DNA of 64,000 nt from Candidatus Magnetobacterium casense (lineage in GTDB: Bacteria > Nitrospirota > Thermodesulfovibrionia > Thermodesulfovibrionales > Magnetobacteriaceae), in the NCBI RefSeq assembly GCF_000714715.1, contig NZ_JMFO01000009.1, forward strand, positions 12,051-76,050, read 5' to 3'. The notes under the pieces were generated by a model. The model was not told the DNA's origin. It made no database searches and saw only the letters and a program-made list of their open reading frames with translations. Position numbers and translations under genes: made by a program. Each line of letters begins with the position of its first letter. Position 1 is the first letter of the stretch. This document shows positions 35,230 to 44,559 of this stretch, piece after piece.

Positions 35230-36450
35230 ATGTACAAGGTACTGGTGATAGAAGACGATGAGGTAGCCAGAAAGCAATTGGCTAAATTCATTAAACATGA
35301 GGGGTTTGAGGTAACCGAGGCAGAGGATGGTCGTGCAGGGATTGATCTGTTTCGTTCGGAGAAGCCGCATATTGTCATTACGGATGTGAAGATGCCCAAC
35401 GTTGGCGGTATGGAGGTAGTTCATACTATCAAGGAGTTATCACCTCATACCGATATAATCCTGGTTACCGCCTTTGGCGAAACGGACGTTGCCATAGCGG
35501 CGCTTCGTGAAGGGGTCATGGACTATCTGAAAAAACCCGTAGACCTTAAGCTAATGAGAACGGCACTTGGAAGGGCAAAGGAAAATATTCTTATGCGGGA
35601 AGAGTACAACTTGCAACCGGCCATATTGCTGGTTGAAGACGAAGACCTGCCCCGCAAACGCCTGGTGAGGGTCCTGGAGAAAGAGAGCTGGAAGGTTATT
35701 CAGGCCGCAGACGGCGAGGAAGCTGTAAAGCTCTTTAAATCAAATAAAATAGATATTGTCCTGACGGACATCAAGATGCCTAAAATGAACGGTCTTCAGG
35801 CCCTGCATAACATGAGAGCCATAAGCACAGATTTTGAGTCTATCATCTTTACCGGATACGGCGACGAGGAAAGCGCCATACAGGCAATGCGTGAGGGGGC
35901 TATCAGCATGCTGAAAAAACCCGTCGATCTTGACCAGTTGATTGTGACGATAGAAAAGGCCGTAGAAAACCTCCAACTCGACAGGGTGTTAAGGTACCGC
36001 AACCGTGAACTTGAACTTGCCAAACAGATAATCACCCAGATAACCGCTGAACATGAAGTCATCATTAACCTGCAGCAGTCGGTTATACAGCAGACGATGG
36101 ATTTTGCAAGGAAGTTACTGGATGCCATCCCTATGGCACTGCTTGTTATAAAAAGGGATTTTACTGTGGTATACGTCAACAAGTCTCTTTCAAATATAAT
36201 AGGTAATACCCCTGAGAGGTTAGATGAACCCATGCTCATGAAAATGAAAAACATGGGTATAAAAGAGCTTTCCACCAATCAACTGACTGAAAAGATCAGC
36301 CGTCTGTATGAAACCCCGGGCAGTATAGAGGTCATTAAAACCGGTGAGTTCTCATACCTCACCCTGACTCTGATTAAGATCGTTGCCGAGGAACGGGATA
36401 GCTATGTCTTGATTGCAGTGCGCGGGGAGAGACCCGATGCCAGAGTCTAG
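35230..36450 (+). CDS. Double-receiver protein with PAS-like C terminus
   Basis: The product has about 406 residues from the ATG at 35230, which has a GGAGG site eight bases upstream. The alternative ATG at 35215 would place that site inside the gene. Receiver 1 (about 1-120) has VIEDDE, ITDVKMP and KKPVD. Receiver 2 (about 135-255) has LVEDED, LTDIKMP and KKPVD. A coiled segment leads to a PAS-like domain (LLDAIPMALLVIKRDFTVVYV). There is no DNA-binding, enzymatic or kinase domain, so it is probably a phosphate-relay hub. It overlaps or abuts its neighbours within a few bases. Confidence 0.85.
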   Translation: MYKVLVIEDDEVARKQLAKFIKHEGFEVTEAEDGRAGIDLFRSEKPHIVITDVKMPNVGGMEVVHTIKELSPHTDIILVTAFGETDVAIAALREGVMDYLKKPVDLKLMRTALGRAKENILMREEYNLQPAILLVEDEDLPRKRLVRVLEKESWKVIQAADGEEAVKLFKSNKIDIVLTDIKMPKMNGLQALHNMRAISTDFESIIFTGYGDEESAIQAMREGAISMLKKPVDLDQLIVTIEKAVENLQLDRVLRYRNRELELAKQIITQITAEHEVIINLQQSVIQQTMDFARKLLDAIPMALLVIKRDFTVVYVNKSLSNIIGNTPERLDEPMLMKMKNMGIKELSTNQLTEKISRLYETPGSIEVIKTGEFSYLTLTLIKIVAEERDSYVLIAVRGERPDARV

Positions 36451-36453
36451 AGC

Positions 36454-38103
36454 ATGAATGCCAATAAGGTAACCGTACTGATTGTCGATGATGACAAGAT
36501 AATAAGAGAGCAGTTAGAGAAAGAGGTGCTGAGGGGATTTTTTAACGTTGAGGTGGCAGAGGATGGCAAAACGGCCATTGAAATAATAAAACGCAGAGAG
36601 ATCGGAATTCTCCTTGTTGACGTAAACCTCCCTGACATCAATGGGATTGACCTTATTCGCAAGGTCAAGGAGATAAAGTCCGGATGTGAGTTGATAGTCA
36701 TCACCGGCTATGGTAACATCGACGTAGCCATCCAATCGCTGAGAAACGGCGCCATTGACTACATAGAAAAACCCGTCAACATCGATGAGTTTCAGGCAGC
36801 CCTGGGCAGGGCGCAGGAGAGACTCTCAGAGAGAGACCTGCTTATTGCCACCAGTTCAATTCTGATCATAGACGATGACGAAATAGTTACAAGAAGGCTT
36901 AGAACCTTTTTTGAACGAGAGGGCTATGAGGTCTTCACCGCGGCAAATGGATTAAGCGGACTGGAGACCATTGAGTTCAATAAAATAGACGTCGTCATCA
37001 CGGATATACGGATGAAGGATATGGACGGCATAGAAGTGCTCAAAAGGGCAAAGAGTTACTACAAGGATATCGAGTGCATAATGGTAACCGGTGTTAAAGA
37101 CAACGATTATGCCATAAAATCGCTTCGTGCCGGGGCTGCCGATTACATAACCAAGCCCGTCAATCTCGACGAACTGCTCATGTCGGTAAAGAAGACCGTG
37201 GAGAGAATAAATCTCAATCGGACTCGTCTCTATAGGGCCAGGGAGCTTAAGATATCCTCAGAGATTATCTCAAGGATGAACGAAGAGCTTGAAAAACGTA
37301 TACAGGAGCGTTCACGTGAACTTGACCATATCCAGGCACAGCTATTTCAGACCTCCAAGCTGGCCACCCTGGGGGAGATGTCGGCGGGGATTGCCCATGA
37401 GATGAATCAACCCCTGGGGGGCATAGCACTCGTTGCCAAGAGCTTTCGCAAACTCCTTGAGAGGGACAAGCTGACAAGGCAGGAGGTGGAATCAGGCCTT
37501 AATGATATAGAGACGTCGGTTAAGCGAATGTCCAGGATAATTCAGCATATACGGACCTTTGCCCGGCAGGATACCTTGAAATTCACGGAAGTGGATGTCA
37601 TTGATACGGTAACCTCAGCATTCAGTCTCCTGGATGAGCAACTCAGGTTGCATGAGATAGAGGTTGTTAAAGACCTTGCCCCCGGCCTGCCCAAGATTAT
37701 CGGCGAACCCTTTCAGCTGGAGCAGGTATGGATAAACCTCATCACAAACGCAAGGGATGCGCTCAATGAAAAGGCCAGGCAACTGAAGGCCAACAAGGCC
37801 AATTCCACGGCCTACAACAAATGTCTGAAGTTTTCCGTCCGGCACAACATCGACACTGCCTCGGTGGTTGTTTCGGTGAGCGACAACGGCACGGGAATGT
37901 CTCCGCATGTCAGGGAGAGGGTGCTGGAGCCGTTCTTTACAACCAAGGAAGTCGGACAGGCAACCGGCTTGGGGCTGTCCATAAGCTATGGCATCATCAA
38001 GAGTCACAAGGGCAGGTTGGAAATAGACAGCATCGAAGGCGAAAGCTCTACAATCAGGGTATTGCTTTCAACGGACTATCCCCAGGAGGATGTCTCTGCC
38101 TGA
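36454..38103 (+). CDS. Double-receiver hybrid histidine kinase
   Basis: The product has 549 residues. Receiver 1 (about 5-125) has VDDDK, LLVDVNLP and EKPVN. Receiver 2 (about 135-255) has IDDDE, ITDIRM and TKPVN. A coiled coil leads to the transmitter with GIAHEMNQPLGGIA (His about 315), NLITNARDAL, DNGTGM and ATGLGLSISYGI. It has no membrane segment or sensor domain, so its input comes through the receivers. It is three bases behind the double-receiver gene and only three bases from the convergent gene at 38107. Confidence 0.88.
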   Translation: MNANKVTVLIVDDDKIIREQLEKEVLRGFFNVEVAEDGKTAIEIIKRREIGILLVDVNLPDINGIDLIRKVKEIKSGCELIVITGYGNIDVAIQSLRNGAIDYIEKPVNIDEFQAALGRAQERLSERDLLIATSSILIIDDDEIVTRRLRTFFEREGYEVFTAANGLSGLETIEFNKIDVVITDIRMKDMDGIEVLKRAKSYYKDIECIMVTGVKDNDYAIKSLRAGAADYITKPVNLDELLMSVKKTVERINLNRTRLYRARELKISSEIISRMNEELEKRIQERSRELDHIQAQLFQTSKLATLGEMSAGIAHEMNQPLGGIALVAKSFRKLLERDKLTRQEVESGLNDIETSVKRMSRIIQHIRTFARQDTLKFTEVDVIDTVTSAFSLLDEQLRLHEIEVVKDLAPGLPKIIGEPFQLEQVWINLITNARDALNEKARQLKANKANSTAYNKCLKFSVRHNIDTASVVVSVSDNGTGMSPHVRERVLEPFFTTKEVGQATGLGLSISYGIIKSHKGRLEIDSIEGESSTIRVLLSTDYPQEDVSA

Positions 38104-38106
38104 GCA

Positions 38107-39531
38107 TCAAAATCTTTTCGTGTATTGCAGTTGCCTGAAAGAGAGTTTAAACTCTGTTCCGCCCTTTGTGTTCATTTCGATTTTCCCTTTGAGCTGATAC
38201 TCAGCCAGTATCTTTATCAGCTTTAATCCCAGCGACGACGACTTGTTTATGTCAAAGCCATCAGGGATGCCCTTGCCGTTATCCCTGACGATTAATTCGT
38301 ATGCCTTTTCATGACCATTGGTGGCACAGACCTCTCTGAGTGATATGTGAAGCTCACCCGATGTCATTTCGGTAAAGGCGTGTTTGAGGGCGTTTGTCAC
38401 AAGTTCGTTTATGATAAGGCAGCATGGCACGGCCGTGTCCATTGCTATATAGACGTCATTGATATCCATGTTCAGTGCAATCCTGGATGGTTCAACGCAG
38501 TATGAATGAAGGATATCGGTTACGAGTTCCCTAGTGTAATCGGCAAAGTTCACCTCGGAGAGATTGTCGCTTTGGTATAGCATCTTGTGTACGAGGGACA
38601 TGGACCTTATTCTGTTTTTCATTTCCTGGCACATGCTTATGGTTTTTTTATCCCCGATGTCTTCAATATGTAGGTCTATGAGGCTTGAGATGATCTCCAT
38701 ATTGTTTTTTACCCTGTGATGAATCTCTCGTAGCAAGAGGGTTTTTTCCTGAAGTGATGCCTGGATTTTCTCTTCGTAGAGCTTTCTCTGGGTGATGTCC
38801 TTGAATATGTGGATTGAGCCTTTAAACTTGCCATCTTTGGTAAATATGGGAGAAGCGGTTATCTCAAAATGGGCATTAAGTGCCGGATAAAAAATCTCTT
38901 TCATACACGCCCCCCTGCCATCATAGGTCCTGAGATGAAGACACTGGGAGATATCGTTGTCAATGCAATCGAATATCTCATAGCATGGATTGATGCCGGA
39001 GGCATCCGGTTTAAATCCGAAGGTATCGGTGAAGGCCCTGTTTGCCTTAATTATGTTATAGTGTTCGTCATGAATGGACAGGCAATCAGTGACACAGTTA
39101 AAGGTGATCTCCCATTCGTTGACACTTGTTTCGAGTTTCCTGACGTATGTATCTATTTTCGCCTGCATGGTCTGTTTTTCTGTTGCCTTGTCGATTGCGA
39201 TCTTAAGTTCGTCGTATTCCAGGGGTTTCTGGATGTAGCCAAAGGCGCCCTCTTTCATTGCCTCGATAGCCGTATCAACGCCTCCGTGGCCGGTTATGAA
39301 GATGACCTCGGTTGTTTTGTTTTTCTTTTTCACCTGTTTTAAAACCTCTATGCCATCCATCCTGGGCATTTTTATATCGGCAACGATAACGTCAGGGGCT
39401 TCACGTTCAAATACCTCCAGGCCCTCGATACCATTTTCAGCCGAATAAGTCTCAAAGTCATCAAGCACAAGGAGGTTCTTGAGTCTCTCTCTGATAATAA
39501 TCTCATCGTCTATTACTAATATCTTTGTCAT
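38107..39531 (-). CDS. Receiver-PAS-HisKA_2 histidine kinase
   Basis: The product has 474 residues. The receiver (about 1-120) has IDDEI, IVADIKMP and QKPLE. A PAS domain (about 145-265) has five cysteines across CVTDC, INPCYEIFDCID and QCLHL, a pattern worth checking for metal or redox sensing. The HisKA_2 core has LLREIHHRVKNNMEIIS and the ATPase part CCLIINELVTNALKHAF and DNGKGIPDGF. It is transcribed against the cluster on the other strand and its start overlaps the purC stop by four bases (ATGA). Its link to purine synthesis is probably only shared transcription. Confidence 0.87.
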   Translation of the reverse strand: MTKILVIDDEIIIRERLKNLLVLDDFETYSAENGIEGLEVFEREAPDVIVADIKMPRMDGIEVLKQVKKKNKTTEVIFITGHGGVDTAIEAMKEGAFGYIQKPLEYDELKIAIDKATEKQTMQAKIDTYVRKLETSVNEWEITFNCVTDCLSIHDEHYNIIKANRAFTDTFGFKPDASGINPCYEIFDCIDNDISQCLHLRTYDGRGACMKEIFYPALNAHFEITASPIFTKDGKFKGSIHIFKDITQRKLYEEKIQASLQEKTLLLREIHHRVKNNMEIISSLIDLHIEDIGDKKTISMCQEMKNRIRSMSLVHKMLYQSDNLSEVNFADYTRELVTDILHSYCVEPSRIALNMDINDVYIAMDTAVPCCLIINELVTNALKHAFTEMTSGELHISLREVCATNGHEKAYELIVRDNGKGIPDGFDINKSSSLGLKLIKILAEYQLKGKIEMNTKGGTEFKLSFRQLQYTKRF

Positions 39532-40421
39532 TGGGATGTCAGAATTTCGAGGATTTGTCTGTATCTGTCGGCGGTCTTTGACACGACGTTATCGGGCAGT
39601 ACCGGGCCGGGATAGGTCTGTGCCCAGTCCTGCGTCAACAGGTAGTCCCTGACTATTTGTTTGTCGAAGCTGTCCTGCCCTCGTCCGGATGCATAGCCGG
39701 CAGCCGGCCAGAACCGTGAGGAGTCCGGGGTCAGGACTTCGTCTATGAGGATCAGCCCGTTATCGCAGAGGCCAAACTCAAACTTCGTATCGGCGATGAT
39801 GATCCCCCTGGACAGGGCGTGATTGGCTGCCCGGTTGTAGATATCTATGCTCAAACTCTTTAGCGTTTCGGCCATCTCCGCACCAACAATGGAGACGGTC
39901 TCCGCAAAGGATATGTTGACGTCGTGTCCGGTATCGGCCTTGGTGCTTGGGGTGAAGATTGGTTGTGGCAATCGCTGTGATTCCTGCAGTCCTTCCGGCA
40001 GGGGTATGCCGCAGATGCAGCCGCTTCTCTGGTAGTCCTTCCAGCCGGAACCGGTGATGTAGCCGCGCACTATGCACTCAACGGGCAGGGGGGTTGCCTT
40101 TTTCACAAGCATGGTTCTGCCGCTGAGGATTGCCCTGTCTTCTTCCCCTGTGATGCCGGGGAAGTCGTTGACCTCGGCAGAGACCAGATGGTTGCCAATG
40201 ATATCCTCCACGAGCCTGAACCAGAACACGGATAGCCTGGTCAGTATCTCCCCCTTTGACGGTATCCCCGATGGCAGTACCACGTCAAAGGCAGACAACC
40301 TGTCCGTGACCACCATCAACAGGTGTTGTCCGCAGTCGTATATGTCTCTGACCTTGCCACGCTTGATGAGCCTAAGCCCCTTGATGTCTGTCTGTAGAAC
40401 TATTTCACTCCTTGATGTCAT
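39528..40421 (-). CDS. purC: Phosphoribosylaminoimidazole-succinocarboxamide synthase
   Basis: The 297-residue enzyme couples CAIR and aspartate to form SAICAR in purine synthesis. Motifs include GKVRDIYDCGQHLLMVVTDR at the ATP site, LPVECIVRGYITGSGW, and the end motif DEVLTPDSSRFWPA. The length fits the longer bacterial form. The stop overlaps the start of a receiver-kinase gene. Its promoter was not identified with confidence in the 40422-40510 gap. Confidence 0.95.
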   Translation of the reverse strand: MTSRSEIVLQTDIKGLRLIKRGKVRDIYDCGQHLLMVVTDRLSAFDVVLPSGIPSKGEILTRLSVFWFRLVEDIIGNHLVSAEVNDFPGITGEEDRAILSGRTMLVKKATPLPVECIVRGYITGSGWKDYQRSGCICGIPLPEGLQESQRLPQPIFTPSTKADTGHDVNISFAETVSIVGAEMAETLKSLSIDIYNRAANHALSRGIIIADTKFEFGLCDNGLILIDEVLTPDSSRFWPAAGYASGRGQDSFDKQIVRDYLLTQDWAQTYPGPVLPDNVVSKTADRYRQILEILTSQ

Positions 40422-40510
40422 AATAAAATCCTTTCAGTCGTTTTTTTTGACAGTACTACACAAGCAGCGAACCCCCATCACCCCTCCTACCATACAAGGA
40501 GGATTGCACA

Positions 40511-42067
40511 TCACACACTCTTTCTGAGGTCGGCAATGTCCTGCAGGGTAGTGTCGAGTTTATTTTTGATATCTGCGTACTTTGATGGTGCCGATGATTG
40601 TGTGAAGATTGTCAGGGCCTCCTCATATGCCTTGACGGCCCGCTGTAGGTTGTCCTCGGCGTTATGGACAAGGGCAAGGGCACAGTAGCAGTTACCCAGA
40701 CTGTGCTGAGTCATACCATACTTGAAGGGATACTGTTGCGCAAACTCGAACTTGAGCGCCTTTTCATAGTACCGGATTGCCTTGTAGAGGTTCTCCGCCT
40801 TGTCGCAACACGTGGAGAGTTCGCCGTAGGCGTTACCCAGATGGCATTGCGTTATAAAGTAGTCAAAGGTGGAGCGTTGTGGCGAATAGACCTTGAGGGC
40901 CTCCTTGAAGGAAAAGACGGCCAATTTAAGGTTTGACTCCTTGTTCTGCGTCTGGGACAGTATGCTGTAGGCGCTGCCGAGATTGTTTTGAGTCATACCG
41001 TACTCCATCGGATACTTATCGGGCGTGTAGACCTTCAATGATTCATTAAATGCCTGTATCGCCTCTGCCAGGTTGTTTTCCCTGTCGCGTATCTCAGAGA
41101 GCAGTCCGAAGGTGCTTCCCAGGTTGTTTTGTGCCATTCCGTAGTCTTTTGCGTATTCGGTGGGCGTCCACACCCGCAGTGACTCCTTGTAGGCAGTAAC
41201 GGCCATCTGGAGGTTTTCTTCCTTATCCTTTAGTTCCGCCAGGTCACAGAGAGAGTTTCCGAGGTCGTTTTGTGTTATTGCGTACTCTGTGGCAGAGAAC
41301 TCCAGCGAGCGAACCGTCAGGGCATCCCTGTAGGCCTCCACCGACTTGGTCAGAAATTCGGCCCGGTCCTGGAACGATGCAAGTTCCCAGTAGGCGTGCC
41401 CCAGGCTGATCTTTATGTGTCCGTATTCGATGGCATGTTCCTGGTTGTTTCTGACCCTCAGGGCCTCTTCGTAGGCGACAATGGCCTTGGTAAGGTGCTT
41501 CTCCCTGTCGCGGCATACCGAGATTGCCCTGAAGGCATGACCGAGGCTGGTCTGGACGTGTCCATACTTTTCGGGGTTGTTTTCGGCGGTGTATACCTTG
41601 AGCACCTTTTCGTAGGCCTGGATGGTTTTTTGGATATTTTCCTCCTTGTTGCACATTTCGGAGAGCGCCCACCACGCATTTGCAAGGTTATTCTGTGCTG
41701 CTCCGTAGTCAGCGGGATAATCCTTTACCGTATACACGGTCAGGGCGTCTTCATAGGCCTCCAGTGCCTTGAGGATGTTTTCCTCCCTCTTGTTGCCAAC
41801 GGCCAGCTTACGAAAACAGATACCCATGTTGTTCTTTATATGGCCATAGAGTACGGGCATTTTCTTCTCCGACACACGCTCCAGCACATCGGAATATATG
41901 CCCAGGGCATCCTCGTGGTTGTTTTCCTCAAGCAGTATATCGGCCCTCTCCACGGCGTCTGTGATGACGCTAAGGGCTTTGTGTCTCATATGCTTTACGT
42001 ACACAATCAGTATGACAACTATCGCAACCGGTACTCCAAGCAGAACTAATTGTATGTTTTCAGTCAT
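40511..42067 (-). CDS. Membrane-anchored TPR protein
   Basis: The product has 518 residues. The ATG at 42067 overlaps the HEAT-protein stop by eight bases and has a GGTGGGGGG site upstream. One N-terminal anchor (LVLLGVPVAIVVILIVYV) is followed by about ten TPR-like units of roughly 47 residues, each with A-x-x-N-L-G or A-x-x-S-L-G. These repeats fit an extended solenoid for protein binding. The cytoplasmic or periplasmic side is not certain. It is co-transcribed with the HEAT-repeat protein, and the two may form a scaffold. No pathway can be named. Confidence 0.8.
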   Translation of the reverse strand: MTENIQLVLLGVPVAIVVILIVYVKHMRHKALSVITDAVERADILLEENNHEDALGIYSDVLERVSEKKMPVLYGHIKNNMGICFRKLAVGNKREENILKALEAYEDALTVYTVKDYPADYGAAQNNLANAWWALSEMCNKEENIQKTIQAYEKVLKVYTAENNPEKYGHVQTSLGHAFRAISVCRDREKHLTKAIVAYEEALRVRNNQEHAIEYGHIKISLGHAYWELASFQDRAEFLTKSVEAYRDALTVRSLEFSATEYAITQNDLGNSLCDLAELKDKEENLQMAVTAYKESLRVWTPTEYAKDYGMAQNNLGSTFGLLSEIRDRENNLAEAIQAFNESLKVYTPDKYPMEYGMTQNNLGSAYSILSQTQNKESNLKLAVFSFKEALKVYSPQRSTFDYFITQCHLGNAYGELSTCCDKAENLYKAIRYYEKALKFEFAQQYPFKYGMTQHSLGNCYCALALVHNAEDNLQRAVKAYEEALTIFTQSSAPSKYADIKNKLDTTLQDIADLRKSV

Positions 42068-42485
42068 CCCCCCCACCTTTATTTAAAACAGATAATATCG
42101 AATCTATTGAATCTTGGGCAGTTTGTGCCACTTCCGTGTTTTCATCAGCCAGCAGCCCCTGAAGCGGAACGATATGTCTCTCCTGCCCGATGATACCAAA
42201 GGCATAAGCCACATCACCTCTGACATTGGGACTATCGTCACTCAACAACGGCACGATGCTGTCGGCAATATCCTGTACAATATCAAGACCCTGCTCCTTC
42301 AGCGCCTCGACCAGCGCAATGGCCCCTATGCGCACACGCAGCCTCTCATCCCTCAAGAGCACCGCAACAACACCGTACATACCGGCGTCATACCTGAGCA
42401 TGTCGATGATATTATCAAGGAAACCCTTTTCCATATAATCGGCTATCATTGCTTCAAGCCCCTGCTGATTCCCAGATGAATCCAT
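42060..42485 (-). CDS. HEAT-repeat protein
   Basis: The product has 141 residues from the ATG at 42485; a TTG at 42539 is an alternative start without a ribosome site. The protein contains HEAT-like helical pairs, with the clearest at SPNVRGDVAYAFGIIG and EVAQTAQDSIDSIL. It is a small helical solenoid for protein contact. The stop overlaps the TPR gene by eight bases, so the two are translationally coupled. Function unknown. Confidence 0.7.
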   Translation of the reverse strand: MDSSGNQQGLEAMIADYMEKGFLDNIIDMLRYDAGMYGVVAVLLRDERLRVRIGAIALVEALKEQGLDIVQDIADSIVPLLSDDSPNVRGDVAYAFGIIGQERHIVPLQGLLADENTEVAQTAQDSIDSILSVLNKGGGDD

Positions 42486-42733
42486 GTCTACTAACGTAAC
42501 CGTTGCTTCATTTTTAATGTATGTTCCAAATATACTCAAACTATTTTACAGGATTAGGTAAAAAAAGTGCCAATATGCAATATAAAAATTTTGTATCTTC
42601 TTTATATGGTAGCACTCCGGTCCGGCGTGGTCACATCGCTTAAACACAGTGACAATGGCATGCTACGAAAACATAAAAGTGGCTTAAATCCTGACAACCA
42701 CGGTTGATTGTGGTGCTACCGCAATTCGCACCC

Positions 42734-42762
42734 TTGACAATAATACGACAGCCTATTAGTAT
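42734..42762 (+). promoter_or_regulatory. Promoter of the metallophosphatase gene
   Basis: TTGACA (42734-42739) and TAGTAT (42757-42762) are 17 bases apart. The predicted start near 42769 falls on the tandem TTG codons at 42766-42771, so the mRNA is probably leaderless with a TTG start. An eight-base inverted repeat GGTAGCAC/GTGCTACC (42608-42615 and 42713-42720) lies upstream and has no known role. Confidence 0.55.
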
Positions 42763-42765
42763 ATA

Positions 42766-43428
42766 TTGTTGAAAGAAATTAAGCGACAGATTGCCATTGG
42801 AGATATACATGGTTGTTATGGCCTCATGGTTGACCTGCTGGAGGACGTCATAAGGTTTGACCCTGAGACGGACCAACTGGTCTTTATCGGTGACTACATA
42901 GACAGAGGCGATAAGAGTATGCACGTGGTGACATACGTTGACGCCCTGAGAAAAAAGTATCCCGACAACGTAGTCCTCCTGATGGGTAATCACGAGCTGC
43001 TTGCCCACAGTGCATTTAAAACCAGGGAAAGCAATCACGTTCAACTGTGGTTTATCAACGGCGGCATCAACACGATAAACAGCTATGGTAACTACGAAAA
43101 TGCACAAAAGCACCTAGTCCCCTTCATAGACACGCTCCGGTACTACTATGAGACGCCTTCCCACATCTTTGTCCACGGAGGCATCCCCATGGGCGAAACA
43201 CTCCAGAGTGCCCAGCCAAAGGCCCTGCTGTGGGACAGGAACTACGATCGCTACCGTGGTAAGACAATCATCGTAGGACACACCCCCCACAAGGTCGTCA
43301 CAAAGTACAAGAGTGCCGTTGCCATAGACACGGGGGCCGTCTATACCGGCAAGCTATCCGCCTACGACCCAATCAACGATTGCATATACGAGACGGTAGA
43401 CCTCGACAGTCGTAAGTCGGCCAAGTAG
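42766..43428 (+). CDS. Serine/threonine-type metallophosphatase
   Basis: The 220-residue protein has the calcineurin-like metallophosphatase motifs GDIHG (about 13), GDYIDRG (about 43), GNHE (about 78) and later VHGG and GHTPH. The order and spacing fit bacterial PPP-family serine/threonine phosphatases (PrpA-like). It may remove phosphate from phosphoproteins. The start is TTG at 42766 or 42769; no ATG and no ribosome site are nearby. It is six bases upstream of tgt and probably shares the transcript. Confidence 0.85.
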   Translation: MLKEIKRQIAIGDIHGCYGLMVDLLEDVIRFDPETDQLVFIGDYIDRGDKSMHVVTYVDALRKKYPDNVVLLMGNHELLAHSAFKTRESNHVQLWFINGGINTINSYGNYENAQKHLVPFIDTLRYYYETPSHIFVHGGIPMGETLQSAQPKALLWDRNYDRYRGKTIIVGHTPHKVVTKYKSAVAIDTGAVYTGKLSAYDPINDCIYETVDLDSRKSAK

Positions 43429-43434
43429 ACAGCG

Positions 43435-44535
43435 ATGCGATTTTCACTGCTCAACGTAGACGGCAATGCCAGGGTCGGGACGCTTCAGGTGGGTGCGTGG
43501 ACGTTGCCAACGCCGATGTTTATGCCCGTGGCAACACAGGGGACGGTCAAGGCCATGACCCCGTTGGCGTTGCGGGAGGTTGGGGCCGATATCATCCTTT
43601 GTAACACCTACCACCTGTACCTGCGTCCGGGGCATGATGTGGTTGCGGCAGCCGGCGGACTGCGCGGATTCACCTCCTGGGACGGCCCCGTGTTGACCGA
43701 CAGTGGCGGATTTCAGGTCTACAGTCTCTCCCCCCTTAGGAAAATCAAAGAGGACGGTGTGCAGTTCAAGTCCCACATAGACGGGTCAACCCACTTCATC
43801 GGCCCCATAGAGGCAATGCAGATACAGCGGGCACTGGGGGCTGACATCGTAATGGCCTTTGACGAGTGTCCGCCATACCCTGCTACCTATGAATACGTCC
43901 TCAGCTCCCTGCAGTTGACCACCCGCTGGGCAAGGCAGTGCAAGGAGACACACGACGGACAACAACTGCTCTTTGGCATCATTCAGGGCGGGGAGTACAA
44001 GGACCTGCGGCGTCAGAGTGCGGCAGAATTAAAGGCGCTGGACTTTGACGGCTATGCCCTTGGCGGGGTCAGCGTTGGGGAGCCAAAGGACATCATGTAC
44101 GACATCGTCGGTTACATGGCCCCGGAGATGCCACGAGACAAACCCCGGTATCTCATGGGCGTTGGCTTCCCGCAGGACATTATGCACGCCGTTGAGGCCG
44201 GCTTTGACATGTTCGACTGCGTCATCCCCACCAGAACCGCCAGACACGGCACCCTCCTAACGCATTCGGGCAGGATCAGTATCAAGGCCCAACGCTACAA
44301 AACCGATCCCGCACCCCTCGACCCTCAGTGTCAGTGCTACACCTGCCAGAACTTCTCCCGCGCATACCTCAACCACCTCTTCCGTGCAAAGGAAATCCTC
44401 TCCATCACCCTCAACACGATCCACAACCTCCACTTCTACTTCGAGCTTATGAGGGACATCAGAGCGGCTATCACGCAAGGCAGATTCAGGGAGTTCAAGG
44501 CACAGTGGGCTGAAGGACTGTGGTTAGGTACGTGA
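43435..44535 (+). CDS. tgt: tRNA-guanine transglycosylase
   Basis: The 366-residue enzyme swaps guanine 34 for preQ1 in tRNAs with GUN anticodons during queuosine synthesis. The active-site signature LTDSGGFQVYSL (Asp about 90), the nucleophile Asp in MFDCVIPTRTARHG, and the zinc site CQCYTCQNF...H are present. The length fits the bacterial enzyme. It follows the phosphatase gene by six bases and is convergent with recX. Confidence 0.96.
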   Translation: MRFSLLNVDGNARVGTLQVGAWTLPTPMFMPVATQGTVKAMTPLALREVGADIILCNTYHLYLRPGHDVVAAAGGLRGFTSWDGPVLTDSGGFQVYSLSPLRKIKEDGVQFKSHIDGSTHFIGPIEAMQIQRALGADIVMAFDECPPYPATYEYVLSSLQLTTRWARQCKETHDGQQLLFGIIQGGEYKDLRRQSAAELKALDFDGYALGGVSVGEPKDIMYDIVGYMAPEMPRDKPRYLMGVGFPQDIMHAVEAGFDMFDCVIPTRTARHGTLLTHSGRISIKAQRYKTDPAPLDPQCQCYTCQNFSRAYLNHLFRAKEILSITLNTIHNLHFYFELMRDIRAAITQGRFREFKAQWAEGLWLGT

Positions 44536-44559
44536 TAGGGGGCAAAGGGTGCTATCCGG

